Shown: piece after piece, positions 40,750 to 48,966 of the stretch
Layout of the letters: each line of letters opens with the position of its first letter
Position numbering within the stretch: the first letter of the stretch is position 1
Notes under the pieces: model-generated
Seen by the model: only the letters and a program-made list of their open reading frames with translations
What the model was told of the DNA's origin: nothing
Databases searched by the model: none
DNA from: JAPWJZ01 sp964575605
GTDB lineage: Bacteria > Pseudomonadota > Alphaproteobacteria > Micavibrionales > UBA2020
Length of the DNA: 64,000 nucleotides
Direction: 5' to 3'
NCBI GenBank assembly: GCA_964575605.1
Contig: CAZNRN010000003.1
Location: 141,957 to 205,956 of the forward strand
Translations under genes and position numbers: made by a program

Positions 40750-41301
40750 CTAAAAACCGGGATGAGGGGTTACAGGTTTCTTGATTTCGAGAGGCTTTCG
40801 CACATGCACGTCCTCGCCCAGCGTCGTGGCGGCGACGGTGTTGAAAACCGGCTTGGGTTTCTCCTCGGGCGGGAAAGGCTTGTCGTATTGCGCTTTCCAG
40901 GCAATCACGGGCTGCGCCTTGATCTTGGCGGGCATGTCGCCGCTGTAAAGCACCATCTCGCCGCGCACATAACCATTCTGCCCGTCGCGATCGTCATCCA
41001 GCTCAAGGCGGAAACCCGTCGCTTGCGGCAACAAATCTTCGGGCACCTGGGGCAGCACCTGCGCCTGCGTCGGCGAAAAGACCAGCCCCCGCACCAGCGT
41101 CGCCGGTATCAGCACATCCACGCGCGCGAATTCCTTGAGGTGGTCGGCCGGCGCCTGCGGGTAAACCTCGATCTGGTGCAGGTTTTCGTAGAGGTCGATG
41201 GCGTCGATAAAATGCGTGCGGCCACCTTGGTCGCGCATCACGGGCTTGAGCCCAAAGGCTCGGTTGATCAGGTTTTTGTCTGGCGGGACAGGCTTTTTCA
41301 C
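40750..41301 (-). CDS. Tailed paralogue 2 of a three-gene array
   Basis: 183 residues. The N-terminal block LINRAFGLKPVMRDQGGRTH followed by FID aligns with both neighbours. A middle region with VRGLVFSPTQAQVLPQVPEDL is shared with the third paralogue (VAQVLSQLPKRY). It ends DVHVRKPLEIKKPVTPHPGF, with the tail motif followed by a short Pro-rich extension. The start overlaps the preceding gene by four bases. Confidence 0.86.
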   Translation of the reverse strand: MKKPVPPDKNLINRAFGLKPVMRDQGGRTHFIDAIDLYENLHQIEVYPQAPADHLKEFARVDVLIPATLVRGLVFSPTQAQVLPQVPEDLLPQATGFRLELDDDRDGQNGYVRGEMVLYSGDMPAKIKAQPVIAWKAQYDKPFPPEEKPKPVFNTVAATTLGEDVHVRKPLEIKKPVTPHPGF

Positions 41302-41828
41302 GGCTGCGGCCCATCCGGCTTTTTAAACGTGAGGGGCTTCATAACTGTAATCGGTTTTTCAGCAGTTACGGCGGCAGCGGGGTTGAAAACAGGTTTTACC
41401 GTCGAGGGGTGCCTGAACTTCTGCCCCATCGCGGTGATAGTTTCCTCCGCCACCGTTTTGGGGAGGGCGCCTTTATAGAGTGTGACTGTCGCGTTGACAC
41501 AGCCCTCCTCGCCTGACAGGAAGCCGTCATTGACCGCAACAGTATAGGCAGTGGCAGTCTTGTGATAACGCTTCGGCAGCTGCGACAGCACTTGCGCCAC
41601 TGTCGGGAAGCGAAGGTCGTACATGCCGACCGGCAATTCTACCTTCAATTCCGTCAGGCGCTTCATCTGGCGCGCGGCGGAGCCTTGCGTGATGTCGCTA
41701 TCCAGCGGAATGCGGTAAATGTCAGGGCTTTTGATAAAATGCAGCATACCGTCCCCGTCCTTCATCAAAGGCTTGATGCGAAAGGCCAGTTCAACAAGTT
41801 TCCTGTCCGGCGCGGGCTTGGACGGCAT
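41298..41828 (-). CDS. Tailed paralogue 1 of a three-gene array
   Basis: 176 residues from the ATG at 41828 (MPSKPAPDRKLVELAFRIKP), which follows a GGAGA motif; a longer non-ATG frame has no support. The shared block LVELAFRIKPLMKDGDG and the Q-VLSQLP segment are present. The tail is PITVMKPLTFKKPDGPQP. It is first in the array, with a near-consensus promoter. Function unknown. Confidence 0.86.
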   Translation of the reverse strand: MPSKPAPDRKLVELAFRIKPLMKDGDGMLHFIKSPDIYRIPLDSDITQGSAARQMKRLTELKVELPVGMYDLRFPTVAQVLSQLPKRYHKTATAYTVAVNDGFLSGEEGCVNATVTLYKGALPKTVAEETITAMGQKFRHPSTVKPVFNPAAAVTAEKPITVMKPLTFKKPDGPQP

Positions 41829-41866
41829 CAGTCGGTTCTCCGGCTGCGAAAATTTATTCAGCCGGT

Positions 41867-41895
41867 ATGATAGGAAAAACAAATAGTTATGTCAA
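41867..41895 (-). promoter_or_regulatory. Promoter of the tailed triplet
   Basis: On the minus strand a perfect TTGACA (41890-41895) and TATCAT (41867-41872) are 17 bases apart, ending 38 bases upstream of the first start codon. Confidence 0.7.
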
Positions 41896-41972
41896 TGCGT
41901 TGCTTTTGTTATGAGAAAGCAGCGGCTTAGCGCCTTCCCAAGGCGGGGGCATCGCGCTAGTTTATTCAAGTC

Positions 41973-43031
41973 ATGACCTCTGAAACACCCAAACCTCCAA
42001 AAGCCCCTTTAAGCGACGCCGCCCGCAAGGCAGCCGAACGCGCCAGCGCATTGACAGTTCGCACACTGGAAAAACTAGACAGCCTCGGCATCGTTTCGAC
42101 GCCTGAGTTCTATGAGCTCTGGTTCCGTTATTTCGAAGGCGAGCCCGGCGTGGTGCGGGCGATTGACGCACTGGGGTCGGAAATAGACGAAGCGGCCTGC
42201 CTGCGGATATACAACCGCATGCTCAGCAATACGGCTCAGGATATAGCTGTCAACAAGGTCAGCGACGGTGTGCAAAGCTCGCTCACCAAGCTTGTCTCTA
42301 TGCTGAAAACCGCCAATACCGCGACCAGCGAGTACAGCGGCCAGCTGGGCGCGGCCGGCACGCGCATCAAGGACGCTTCAACGCTTGAAAGCCTTTCCGA
42401 AGTTGTCTCCGAGATCATCAAAGATACCAGCCGTATGCTGGAAAAGAACAAGGCGCTCGAAACCGAGCTTGTTACCTCGTCACAGCAGGTGGCCGAGCTT
42501 CGCCAGTACCTTGAAACCGCAAAAAAGGAAGCCACGACTGACGGCCTGACCGGCATCGCCAACCGCAAGGCTTTCGACCGCGCCATGGCCGAAACGGTCG
42601 AGGCGTCACAAAAGGCCAGCACGCCCCTCGTACTGATGCTGCTCGACATCGACCATTTCAAGAAGTTCAACGACACCTGGGGCCACCCCATGGGCGACCA
42701 GGTGCTGAAGCTTGTCGCCCGCACGCTCGTGAGCAACGTCAAAGGCCAGGACACTACCGCGCGTTACGGCGGCGAAGAATTCGCAATCATCCTGCCCGGT
42801 ACGCCGCTCAGCGCCGGGCAAACCGTCGCAGAAACCTTGCGCCGCTCGGTCGAGAGCAAGGAAATTACCAACAAGGCCTCGGGCCAGAGCCTCGGCGGCA
42901 TCACCATTTCCGTAGGCATCGCGCAATACCGCATGGGCGAGGATATTTCTTCTTTCATCGAGCGCGCCGATGCGGCGCTTTATAAAGCCAAGCATTCCGG
43001 CCGCAACCAGGTTCATGTTGCGGGGATATAG
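41973..43031 (+). CDS. Diguanylate cyclase (GGDEF domain)
   Basis: 352 residues. The helical N-terminal part (20-185) has no known sensor and includes a long coiled coil; it recalls the cytosolic sensor region of alphaproteobacterial cyclases. The GGDEF domain has DxLTGIANRKAF, LDIDHFKKFND and an intact active site GGEEF (266-270), so it should make cyclic di-GMP. The inhibitory site is K257-x-x-D260 instead of RxxD, so product inhibition may be weak. It is followed by a membrane-anchored protein six bases later. Confidence 0.93.
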   Translation: MTSETPKPPKAPLSDAARKAAERASALTVRTLEKLDSLGIVSTPEFYELWFRYFEGEPGVVRAIDALGSEIDEAACLRIYNRMLSNTAQDIAVNKVSDGVQSSLTKLVSMLKTANTATSEYSGQLGAAGTRIKDASTLESLSEVVSEIIKDTSRMLEKNKALETELVTSSQQVAELRQYLETAKKEATTDGLTGIANRKAFDRAMAETVEASQKASTPLVLMLLDIDHFKKFNDTWGHPMGDQVLKLVARTLVSNVKGQDTTARYGGEEFAIILPGTPLSAGQTVAETLRRSVESKEITNKASGQSLGGITISVGIAQYRMGEDISSFIERADAALYKAKHSGRNQVHVAGI

Positions 43032-43037
43032 GCCGGC

Positions 43038-43628
43038 ATGCGCCCCGTCATCCTTGCCTGCATTGCCTTCCTGATGGCGGTCTTGGTGGGGGTGTCTTAC
43101 TGGCATGAACTCCGCCTCGCTGCCCTGAAAATTGCCCATGATCACCCCGCTGTCGCCGCTTGGGACATCGAAGATGCGATCTTCGTGCGCGCCGGAAGCA
43201 TCGAAGCCCTGCATTCCCCGCGCCCCTGTCTTTCGGCCGAAAGCGAATGGTATATCGACAAGCAGAGCGGCGAAACGCTTTCGGGCATCAGCATCATCAA
43301 CCGTTGCGGGGACTGGATTGACGTGACGGATGCCCGCGCGATGCTGCCCATTGTCCAGTCTTACGGCTCCATCTTGCCGGCAAAGGCCATGGTTGCGCCT
43401 ATCACCCACAAGCATGGCATGACGGATATGCAGAAAAATATCTTCTTTCTCGACAAGACGGGAGAAGACTGCAAATCGGACATGTACGCGCAGGGCAACC
43501 GCTGCAACAAGGCCCCGGTGCCGCCCGACCGTGCACTTTTCATCGAAATGCTGTTGCCCGCGAAAGACGGCTTTATCGTCACAACCGCGGACGGGAAGCA
43601 GTTGTCGGGGAAGCTGACGGGACGCTGA
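43038..43628 (+). CDS. Membrane-anchored hypothetical protein
   Basis: 196 residues, an N-terminal hydrophobic helix (6-23) acting as anchor or signal, then a globular exported domain with four cysteines (near 63, 90, 149 and 156), which could form disulfides. No family recognised. It lies six bases behind the diguanylate cyclase, so co-expression is likely. Its last 50 bases overlap the convergent GCS2 gene. Confidence 0.8.
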   Translation: MRPVILACIAFLMAVLVGVSYWHELRLAALKIAHDHPAVAAWDIEDAIFVRAGSIEALHSPRPCLSAESEWYIDKQSGETLSGISIINRCGDWIDVTDARAMLPIVQSYGSILPAKAMVAPITHKHGMTDMQKNIFFLDKTGEDCKSDMYAQGNRCNKAPVPPDRALFIEMLLPAKDGFIVTTADGKQLSGKLTGR

Positions 43629-44823
43629 GCGCTTTCGGCCCCTCGATGGCGGCAATAAGGTCCTTTACCGTTTTGCCGCCGCCGATATCAACCGATAAAA
43701 CATCTTTCATATCGAACCGCGACAGGAAAACAGCTTTCAGCTTTTCAGGCTCGATGCCGCTGAAATCGTCCAGAAATTGTTGCCTGGCGGCGGAGTCATA
43801 GGCGAAACGGTTATAGACCGTTGCTACGTCCATCAGCGCTTCCGTCGTTGCGGGCGTATCGGGCGCACGGGTTTCAACGACGCCGTGGCGGCGGATATTG
43901 GGCATGGTTAGTTGCAAAGATAACGCGTTGTCTAGAATCTGCGTTGTCAGCGCACCTTTTTCCAGCAGCCCACCGACAGTCGGCGTCGCGCCGAATACTT
44001 TTTCTGTGCTCGCGAAGCCTTCCGCCGAATTATCCGGCACAAAAGGAATCTTCAGCGTCAGCAGGCGGCCGACGATATGACGCATAACGTCTTCGTTGCT
44101 TTTCGCCTCCAGCGCTTCAAACAGCGGCGTCATCTGCGCGGGCACCAGTTTCGCATAGGTTTTATGCAGCCTTTCCTGCCGCACGGTGCGCTGCGACAGG
44201 CTATGCGCCACATCGGCCAGCATCAGGGCACGGTAAATTTCGTGGAAATCCGCCCCCATCGGGTCGACATTCACCTGCAACCCGCAGCATGATTTCATCG
44301 TGTCGATGAGGTCATCTGCCTTCTTGCCATGTACGCCGCGTAAATATTCACAATAGGCCGCGAACCGCGAGCGCGGCATGTCGTCGGCATCAAGGAATGA
44401 CGGCATATGCCCCTGCCCTGTCACGCGCAAATCGAAAAACGCCGCGGTTTTTTCCAGCGCCGCGCGTAACACGCGGTTCATGTCTTCCAGTTCGTCCAAA
44501 TCCTTGCAGGGTTTGGTCGACAGCTCCACCTGCCCGCCGGGCTCCAAACTCACATCGCCAATATTCGGGATCGACAGTGCGACCGTGCGCCCCTTTTCCT
44601 GTCCCAAAACTGCGCCGGGGAACTGCGCGGCCATGTGTTCCAGCACCATCTCGACCTGATCGAAAGTAATCGGCAGGCCTTCGGGCGAGGTCACGAACAA
44701 TTCGAGTTCTGTGCCGATCTTGCCATCCGTATTGCCGGTGACTTTCGACAGCATGTGTTCTTCGATTTCGGCGCGGGACGTAAAGATATGGTTCGGCTGT
44801 GCCGGGCGGTAAACGCGGGACAT
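43579..44823 (-). CDS. Glutamate-cysteine ligase-like protein (GCS2 family)
   Basis: 414 residues. KIGTELELFV (36-45), SLEPGGQVELSTKP (about 117-130) and the TGQGHMP motif (about 161-167) are hallmarks of GCS2-type carboxylate-amine ligases. VVETRAPDTP near residue 316 matches a late metal-binding strand. It would make gamma-glutamylcysteine for glutathione, or a related amide; the product is not certain. The C-terminus overlaps the 43038 gene by 50 bases from the opposite strand. Confidence 0.88.
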   Translation of the reverse strand: MSRVYRPAQPNHIFTSRAEIEEHMLSKVTGNTDGKIGTELELFVTSPEGLPITFDQVEMVLEHMAAQFPGAVLGQEKGRTVALSIPNIGDVSLEPGGQVELSTKPCKDLDELEDMNRVLRAALEKTAAFFDLRVTGQGHMPSFLDADDMPRSRFAAYCEYLRGVHGKKADDLIDTMKSCCGLQVNVDPMGADFHEIYRALMLADVAHSLSQRTVRQERLHKTYAKLVPAQMTPLFEALEAKSNEDVMRHIVGRLLTLKIPFVPDNSAEGFASTEKVFGATPTVGGLLEKGALTTQILDNALSLQLTMPNIRRHGVVETRAPDTPATTEALMDVATVYNRFAYDSAARQQFLDDFSGIEPEKLKAVFLSRFDMKDVLSVDIGGGKTVKDLIAAIEGPKALSVPSASPTTASRPRL

Positions 44824-44911
44824 GGCTATGGCTCCGTAGCGATGCGTAGTTTTCAGGGAATGGGATTTTATTTAGGGACGGCGAAAAACCGTCACAGTTG
44901 AACAATGTGGC

Positions 44912-44989
44912 TTAACGCCACCAGAGCGGAGCCGCCCAGGCGAGGGAAACTGAGGCCAGCAGGGCCATATAGAAAGTTTCGTTCAACAT
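44912..44989 (-). CDS. Possible 25-residue membrane microprotein
   Basis: ATG at 44987-44989 to TAA at 44912-44914 gives MLNETFYMALLASVSLAWAA ending PLWWR. One hydrophobic helix with a basic, Trp-rich end is plausible for a small membrane protein. No good Shine-Dalgarno is visible and no homologue is known to me. The surrounding 44824-45141 otherwise has no gene. Confidence 0.3.
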   Translation of the reverse strand: MLNETFYMALLASVSLAWAAPLWWR

Positions 44990-45141
44990 GCGCAATTTAG
45001 TAACACGGCCAGTCCTGCCTGTCAACGAAGAATGGAAAATGCCTAGCCGCTTGAGTTTAAACGGGAAAAACGCCCCCTGCCCGTTTACCGGATTTTCACG
45101 ATTATGGGATATGATGAGCCTATCACGTCAGGGTATTCCGC

Positions 45142-45492
45142 ATGGGATTCACATATCTCAACCTCCGATTCAACGAAGAGTCCGAAAAACCGGGCGAAAA
45201 TACCTATCGGGTGCGCTTTGACAGCGTGTCGACCGAAATCGTTGGCGAGGGCGTTGCAGGGCGCAAGCCGCATAACCGCTATTCGCTGCTGGGCCTCGAC
45301 AAGGACGGCCGCAAGGTTTCCTTCTACATCTCGAAGAAGATATTGAAAGGCCTGACCAAGGGCGAAACCTACGATTTCCGCCTGACCGGCAACCTGCGCG
45401 AAGCCCCCGCGGACGACCACAGCGAGCGCCGCGAATTCGGCATCTGCACGACCAAGCCGCGCCCCACCCGTTCGCGCTTCGCGCACGATTAA
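45142..45492 (+). CDS. Hypothetical beta-rich small protein
   Basis: 116 residues, charged, with a likely beta-strand pattern (TYRVRFDSVSTEIVGEGVAG, KVSFYISKKIL, ETYDFRLTGNL) and a basic Arg-rich C-terminus (CTTKPRPTRSRFAHD). No signal peptide or membrane span. No family recognised. It ends at a strong bidirectional terminator, so it is likely a single gene. Confidence 0.8.
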   Translation: MGFTYLNLRFNEESEKPGENTYRVRFDSVSTEIVGEGVAGRKPHNRYSLLGLDKDGRKVSFYISKKILKGLTKGETYDFRLTGNLREAPADDHSERREFGICTTKPRPTRSRFAHD

Positions 45493-45511
45493 TCGTAAGC
45501 ATCGCGCCATT

Positions 45512-45543
45512 AAAAAACCCCTTCCTTGCGGAAGGGGTTTTTT
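45512..45543. terminator. Bidirectional intrinsic terminator
   Basis: AAAAAACCCCTTCC and GGAAGGGGTTTTTT with a 4-base loop separate the plus-strand 45142 gene from the minus-strand L,D-transpeptidase gene and can serve both. Confidence 0.92.
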
Positions 45544-45558
45544 GTCATCAATCCTGTC

Positions 45559-46590
45559 TTAATAATGCTGCTGGCGATAGTCGGTGACGAAGAGCGCCTG
45601 GCGCTTGCCCGTCATCAGCATCGCATCGCGTTTCAAGCCGTTGAGGCGCACGCCCACCGGCACAGGGATGCCGTCGGCGCGTTGCAGGGCGGCCTCGACA
45701 GCCTCCCAGTCGACCGCGGCGTCAGGCGCCTGTTTCATGATAGCTTGGTAAAGCTGCGTGTTGAGTTTCGGCTTGGCAGGCTTGGCGTCGGCGGCCTTGG
45801 TCTTTTTGGGCATGGATTTCACCTTGGGTGCGACCTCCATGAACAGCCTGTCGCCATTCCAGCCGAGCTCGTAGTTCGATTTCATGATCAGCACGGGCGT
45901 ACCCTTCTGCACCTGTTCGAACAGTTTTTCGACGTGTTCGGAATACATACGGATGCAGCCGTGGCTTGCCTTCTTGCCGATGGAATTCGGGCTGGTCGTG
46001 CCGTGGATCATGATGCCGCTGATGCCGAGCGAGATGGCATAGCCGCCGAGCGGGTTATCGGGACCCGCCGGAATGAAATCCGGCAGATCGGGGTTTTCCT
46101 CGCGGATGCGGGGCGGCGGCGTCCAGATCGGATCTTTGCGTTTCAGCGTCACGACGGTGGAAGCCTGCGGCGTTTCCCATCCGGTTTTGCCCGAGGCGAT
46201 GGGGAAGCTCATCACTTCCTTGTCGTTCTTGAAATAATAGAGGCGCGACTTCGCGAGGTTGATGACAATGCCGTCCCGCTTTATCGAGGGCAGCAGGTGC
46301 ATCGCGGCGATTTTCAGCTCGGTGCCGGGCTTGGGCTTGTAAGGATCAACGCCGGGGTTCGCGGCCTGCAGCTCGGTGATGCTGAGGTCGAACTTGCGCG
46401 CGATGGAATAGAGGCTTTCGTTTTTCTTCACCGTGTAGGACGACACTTCGCCCAGCACGTCGCCACGCAGTTTCACATCCCCGGCGAAGGCAGGGGCCGC
46501 AAAGAGCATGAAGGCTAAAACAAGAGCAACAGACTGAAGCGGAATGGGGCGGGGCTTCTTCACCGGAAGCAGGAATTTCATTTTTGACAT
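45559..46590 (-). CDS. L,D-transpeptidase with LysM domain
   Basis: 343 residues. A basic N-terminus and a hydrophobic signal segment (18-37, cut after AFA), a LysM domain (51-96, SYTVKKNESLYSIARKF) and a YkuD catalytic domain (105-255) with HGTT (196) and SHGCIRM, the nucleophile being C212. The enzyme makes 3-3 cross-links in peptidoglycan or attaches lipoproteins to it. The C-terminal 80 residues are Lys/Ala-rich and lack a known domain. An AAGGAG motif sets the start. Confidence 0.94.
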   Translation of the reverse strand: MSKMKFLLPVKKPRPIPLQSVALVLAFMLFAAPAFAGDVKLRGDVLGEVSSYTVKKNESLYSIARKFDLSITELQAANPGVDPYKPKPGTELKIAAMHLLPSIKRDGIVINLAKSRLYYFKNDKEVMSFPIASGKTGWETPQASTVVTLKRKDPIWTPPPRIREENPDLPDFIPAGPDNPLGGYAISLGISGIMIHGTTSPNSIGKKASHGCIRMYSEHVEKLFEQVQKGTPVLIMKSNYELGWNGDRLFMEVAPKVKSMPKKTKAADAKPAKPKLNTQLYQAIMKQAPDAAVDWEAVEAALQRADGIPVPVGVRLNGLKRDAMLMTGKRQALFVTDYRQQHY

Positions 46591-46762
46591 AATATATGAC
46601 TCCTTACCAAGCTATCCCTGTTAAGGTCATATTATGCCCGCGCCGCTTAATGTCCGGTTAACATAGCTCCAAATTTGCGACTAAAGTCATTGAATTATTT
46701 ATAAATTATGCGGGAACAAATCAGGCGCTGTTCTTATGCACCGCGTCTTGACGCTGCCTGAA

Positions 46763-47737
46763 TCACCCGCGATAGGGTATTTCAGAACGCAAGATATTGA
46801 TCTTCGCCAGATCATAACCCCTGTCGCGCAAATACATCTGCAAATAGGCCCTCGCCCGCTCGAATTCACCCGGCCGCGCGCAAATGGTGGGGCCGACGAT
46901 GACTTCCACCAGCGACTCCGGCCCCGGCGATCTCCAGTCATGGTCGACAAAGGGCATGAAAAGCCCGTTCGGACGGCGGCGGCATTTGATGACATTAGCC
47001 AGCTTGCCGTAGTTCTCGGGGTTCCAGACCTGCAGGAAACGGTATTCGCTTTCGTCCTGATAGGATGAATGTTTATGCAGCAGCGAAATGGTGATGCAAT
47101 GCAGCGCGTATTCCAAAACGAAATTCCGCATCGCCGACGCATCCGCGTTATGAGGCAGATGTTCGGCCAGGAACCCCGCCAGCTTGCGGTGACGCTTCCG
47201 CAGCTCCGCGTCGCTGTACTGTATTGAAAAGGTATGGTTCTGGAAGTTGTCGGCATGGTCGGCGCGCTGCAAAAATCCCTTTTTCTCCAGCGCCGTGGTC
47301 TTGAAGCCCAGCGCAAAGCCGTTGCCGTTCTCCGCATAGGCGCGCCATTTGTCGAGGTGGTCGCCTCTAGGGCTGAAAGCCGTGACAAAGAAGCGCCCCA
47401 CGTCTTCCATGCCCCCCGCCACGTCCTGCTGGAAGCGGTAATAGAAGGTGCCCAGCGCCGGGTTCTCGTTCTTCTGGATTTCCTCCTGCAGCGCTGCAAA
47501 GGCGTAATCCATCCCGTGCCGCAATTCCTTGGGGTCGTTCAGGCAGAAAATATCCGTCAGGCGTATCGTGCCGTTATGAATGATCCCCTCGAACCCCGTC
47601 ATGTCGGTATAGTGATAGATCTTCTCCGGCGGCGGCGCCGTTTCAATCTGCGCATAAATCTCGCCGACATACCCGTGGCAAAGATCGCCAAAAGCTTTAA
47701 CCGATTGCTGGGAAGATTTTGGTTTTGGAGGGACCAT
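46763..47737 (-). CDS. DUF2971 family protein
   Basis: 324 residues from the ATG at 47737. The opening IYHYTDMTGFEGIIHNGTIR and then LTDIFCLNDPKELRHG is the DUF2971 signature. DUF2971 genes are common in accessory and defence-related regions, but their function is not settled. A longer frame runs back through tRNA-Gly and is rejected. There is no Shine-Dalgarno, and the start lies only 24 bases after the tRNA 3' end, so the mRNA probably comes from the tRNA transcript. Confidence 0.85.
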   Translation of the reverse strand: MVPPKPKSSQQSVKAFGDLCHGYVGEIYAQIETAPPPEKIYHYTDMTGFEGIIHNGTIRLTDIFCLNDPKELRHGMDYAFAALQEEIQKNENPALGTFYYRFQQDVAGGMEDVGRFFVTAFSPRGDHLDKWRAYAENGNGFALGFKTTALEKKGFLQRADHADNFQNHTFSIQYSDAELRKRHRKLAGFLAEHLPHNADASAMRNFVLEYALHCITISLLHKHSSYQDESEYRFLQVWNPENYGKLANVIKCRRRPNGLFMPFVDHDWRSPGPESLVEVIVGPTICARPGEFERARAYLQMYLRDRGYDLAKINILRSEIPYRG

Positions 47738-47761
47738 GTGGAGAGTACACCAACAAAAAAT

Positions 47762-47835
47762 TGGAGCGGGTGACGGGAATCGAACCCGCACAGCTAGCTT
47801 GGAAGGCTAGAACTCTACCGTTGAGCTACACCCGC
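47762..47835 (-). tRNA. trnG: tRNA-Gly (anticodon TCC)
   Basis: 74 bases on the minus strand. The acceptor stem GCGGGTG/CACCCGC, anticodon loop CTTCCAA with TCC, the T-arm GGTTCGATTCC and an encoded CCA are clear. An ATTTTTTG run follows directly. The DUF2971 gene starts 24 bases downstream. Confidence 0.97.
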
Positions 47836-47879
47836 TGAGATGGCTGTAAGATAGCCCTAACCGCGAAAACTGTCCAGTA

Positions 47880-48872
47880 TTACGGTTTCGGGCCTGAATC
47901 CGCAGTTTTTTTCGGCGCCTTGGCACCGGGTTTGGGGAAGACGCGCTTGCCGGTGTGGTCCAGCACTTCGCGGTCGGGTACAGCCAGCGCCACGGCTTCG
48001 GCCGCGCGGCGGGTGCTGCCGAAGACGATGCCGAGCGGGCTTTCGCCCTTCTTGAATTCGCCGCTGACGATGATGCCGATGCCGGTCATGTTGACTTCAT
48101 CTGTGTCGTAAAAGGGCGAGAGCGCAGCCTCCACTTTGTCGCGCACGGTTTTAACCGCGGGGTCGGTGTGGTTGACTTTGCCCTTGGTGTACTCGTCGAT
48201 GGCGACGCCGAAGCGGCCCATGGCGTTGTCGGTTTTCAGGTCGCGGGGGGAGCCCAGTTCAGATACGTTCGTGAGGACGGTGGTGAGGATATGGCGCTCG
48301 TGCAGGTCGAGCTTCAGGAAGACCTTGCCCATCTCTGCGTCGGTTGCGTCTTTCTGGCCCATGGCAACAAGGTCGGTGATCGCCTGCCAGGCGCGGCCGC
48401 GCGCGCCATGGTCCTGCGAGACATGCTGCATGATGTCGAAGACGTCGTTCGTGGTTTTTTCGTCCAGCACCGTATGGCGGGCGTAATTGACGGCGCGGAA
48501 GGTATCGGCCTCGCCATCCAGCGCATTATATTCCATCGTCATTGCGCCGCCGACCGCGCCCCATTTGTGCAGCGCGACCAGCACGCCCCTGCCCTTGCCG
48601 TCGGTGTCGTTCAGCGCGTGGAATTCCAGCACGGGGTAGAGGCGGTTGACGATATAGGTCGCGGGCGTGGAGCGGATGGCCATGGCAAGCTCGGCGTCGT
48701 CCCTGGCATTCGCGATCTTGTTCAGCGGCGCGACGCCGTCTTCACCGGGCTGGCGCAGCGCGTCGATGCGCTTTTGCGTCTCGGGCCCGGGCGAATAGGT
48801 TTCCAGCAATTCAAACGCCTCGTTCAGCGTTGCGAGGATGATGGATTTGTCGATGCCGCGATATTCAGCCAT
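47880..48872 (-). CDS. Hypothetical protein
   Basis: 330 residues, no family recognised. Soluble, mostly helical up to about 250. The last 80 residues include a GIGIIVSGEF segment and a Lys/Pro-rich end (KPGAKAPKKTADSGPKP). No signal peptide. It lies between the first TyrRS-like gene and tRNA-Gly on the same strand, separated by gaps of about 45 and 95 bases. Confidence 0.8.
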   Translation of the reverse strand: MAEYRGIDKSIILATLNEAFELLETYSPGPETQKRIDALRQPGEDGVAPLNKIANARDDAELAMAIRSTPATYIVNRLYPVLEFHALNDTDGKGRGVLVALHKWGAVGGAMTMEYNALDGEADTFRAVNYARHTVLDEKTTNDVFDIMQHVSQDHGARGRAWQAITDLVAMGQKDATDAEMGKVFLKLDLHERHILTTVLTNVSELGSPRDLKTDNAMGRFGVAIDEYTKGKVNHTDPAVKTVRDKVEAALSPFYDTDEVNMTGIGIIVSGEFKKGESPLGIVFGSTRRAAEAVALAVPDREVLDHTGKRVFPKPGAKAPKKTADSGPKP

Positions 48873-48966
48873 GGGGCCAGTCCTTATAAATATGACAATC
48901 TGCGGGCAGTCTATGCGTGGGCGAATATTCTGTCAATTGTCTATAAAAGGCTGTTTTTAATGAATA

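Noticed and set aside
46699..47499. A 266-codon frame overlapping the DUF2971 gene
   Set aside because: Same strand but a different frame of the DUF2971 coding region; Arg/Ser-rich translation without motifs.
47738..47791. Extended DUF2971 N-terminus
   Set aside because: The extra codons overlap tRNA-Gly and lack family similarity.
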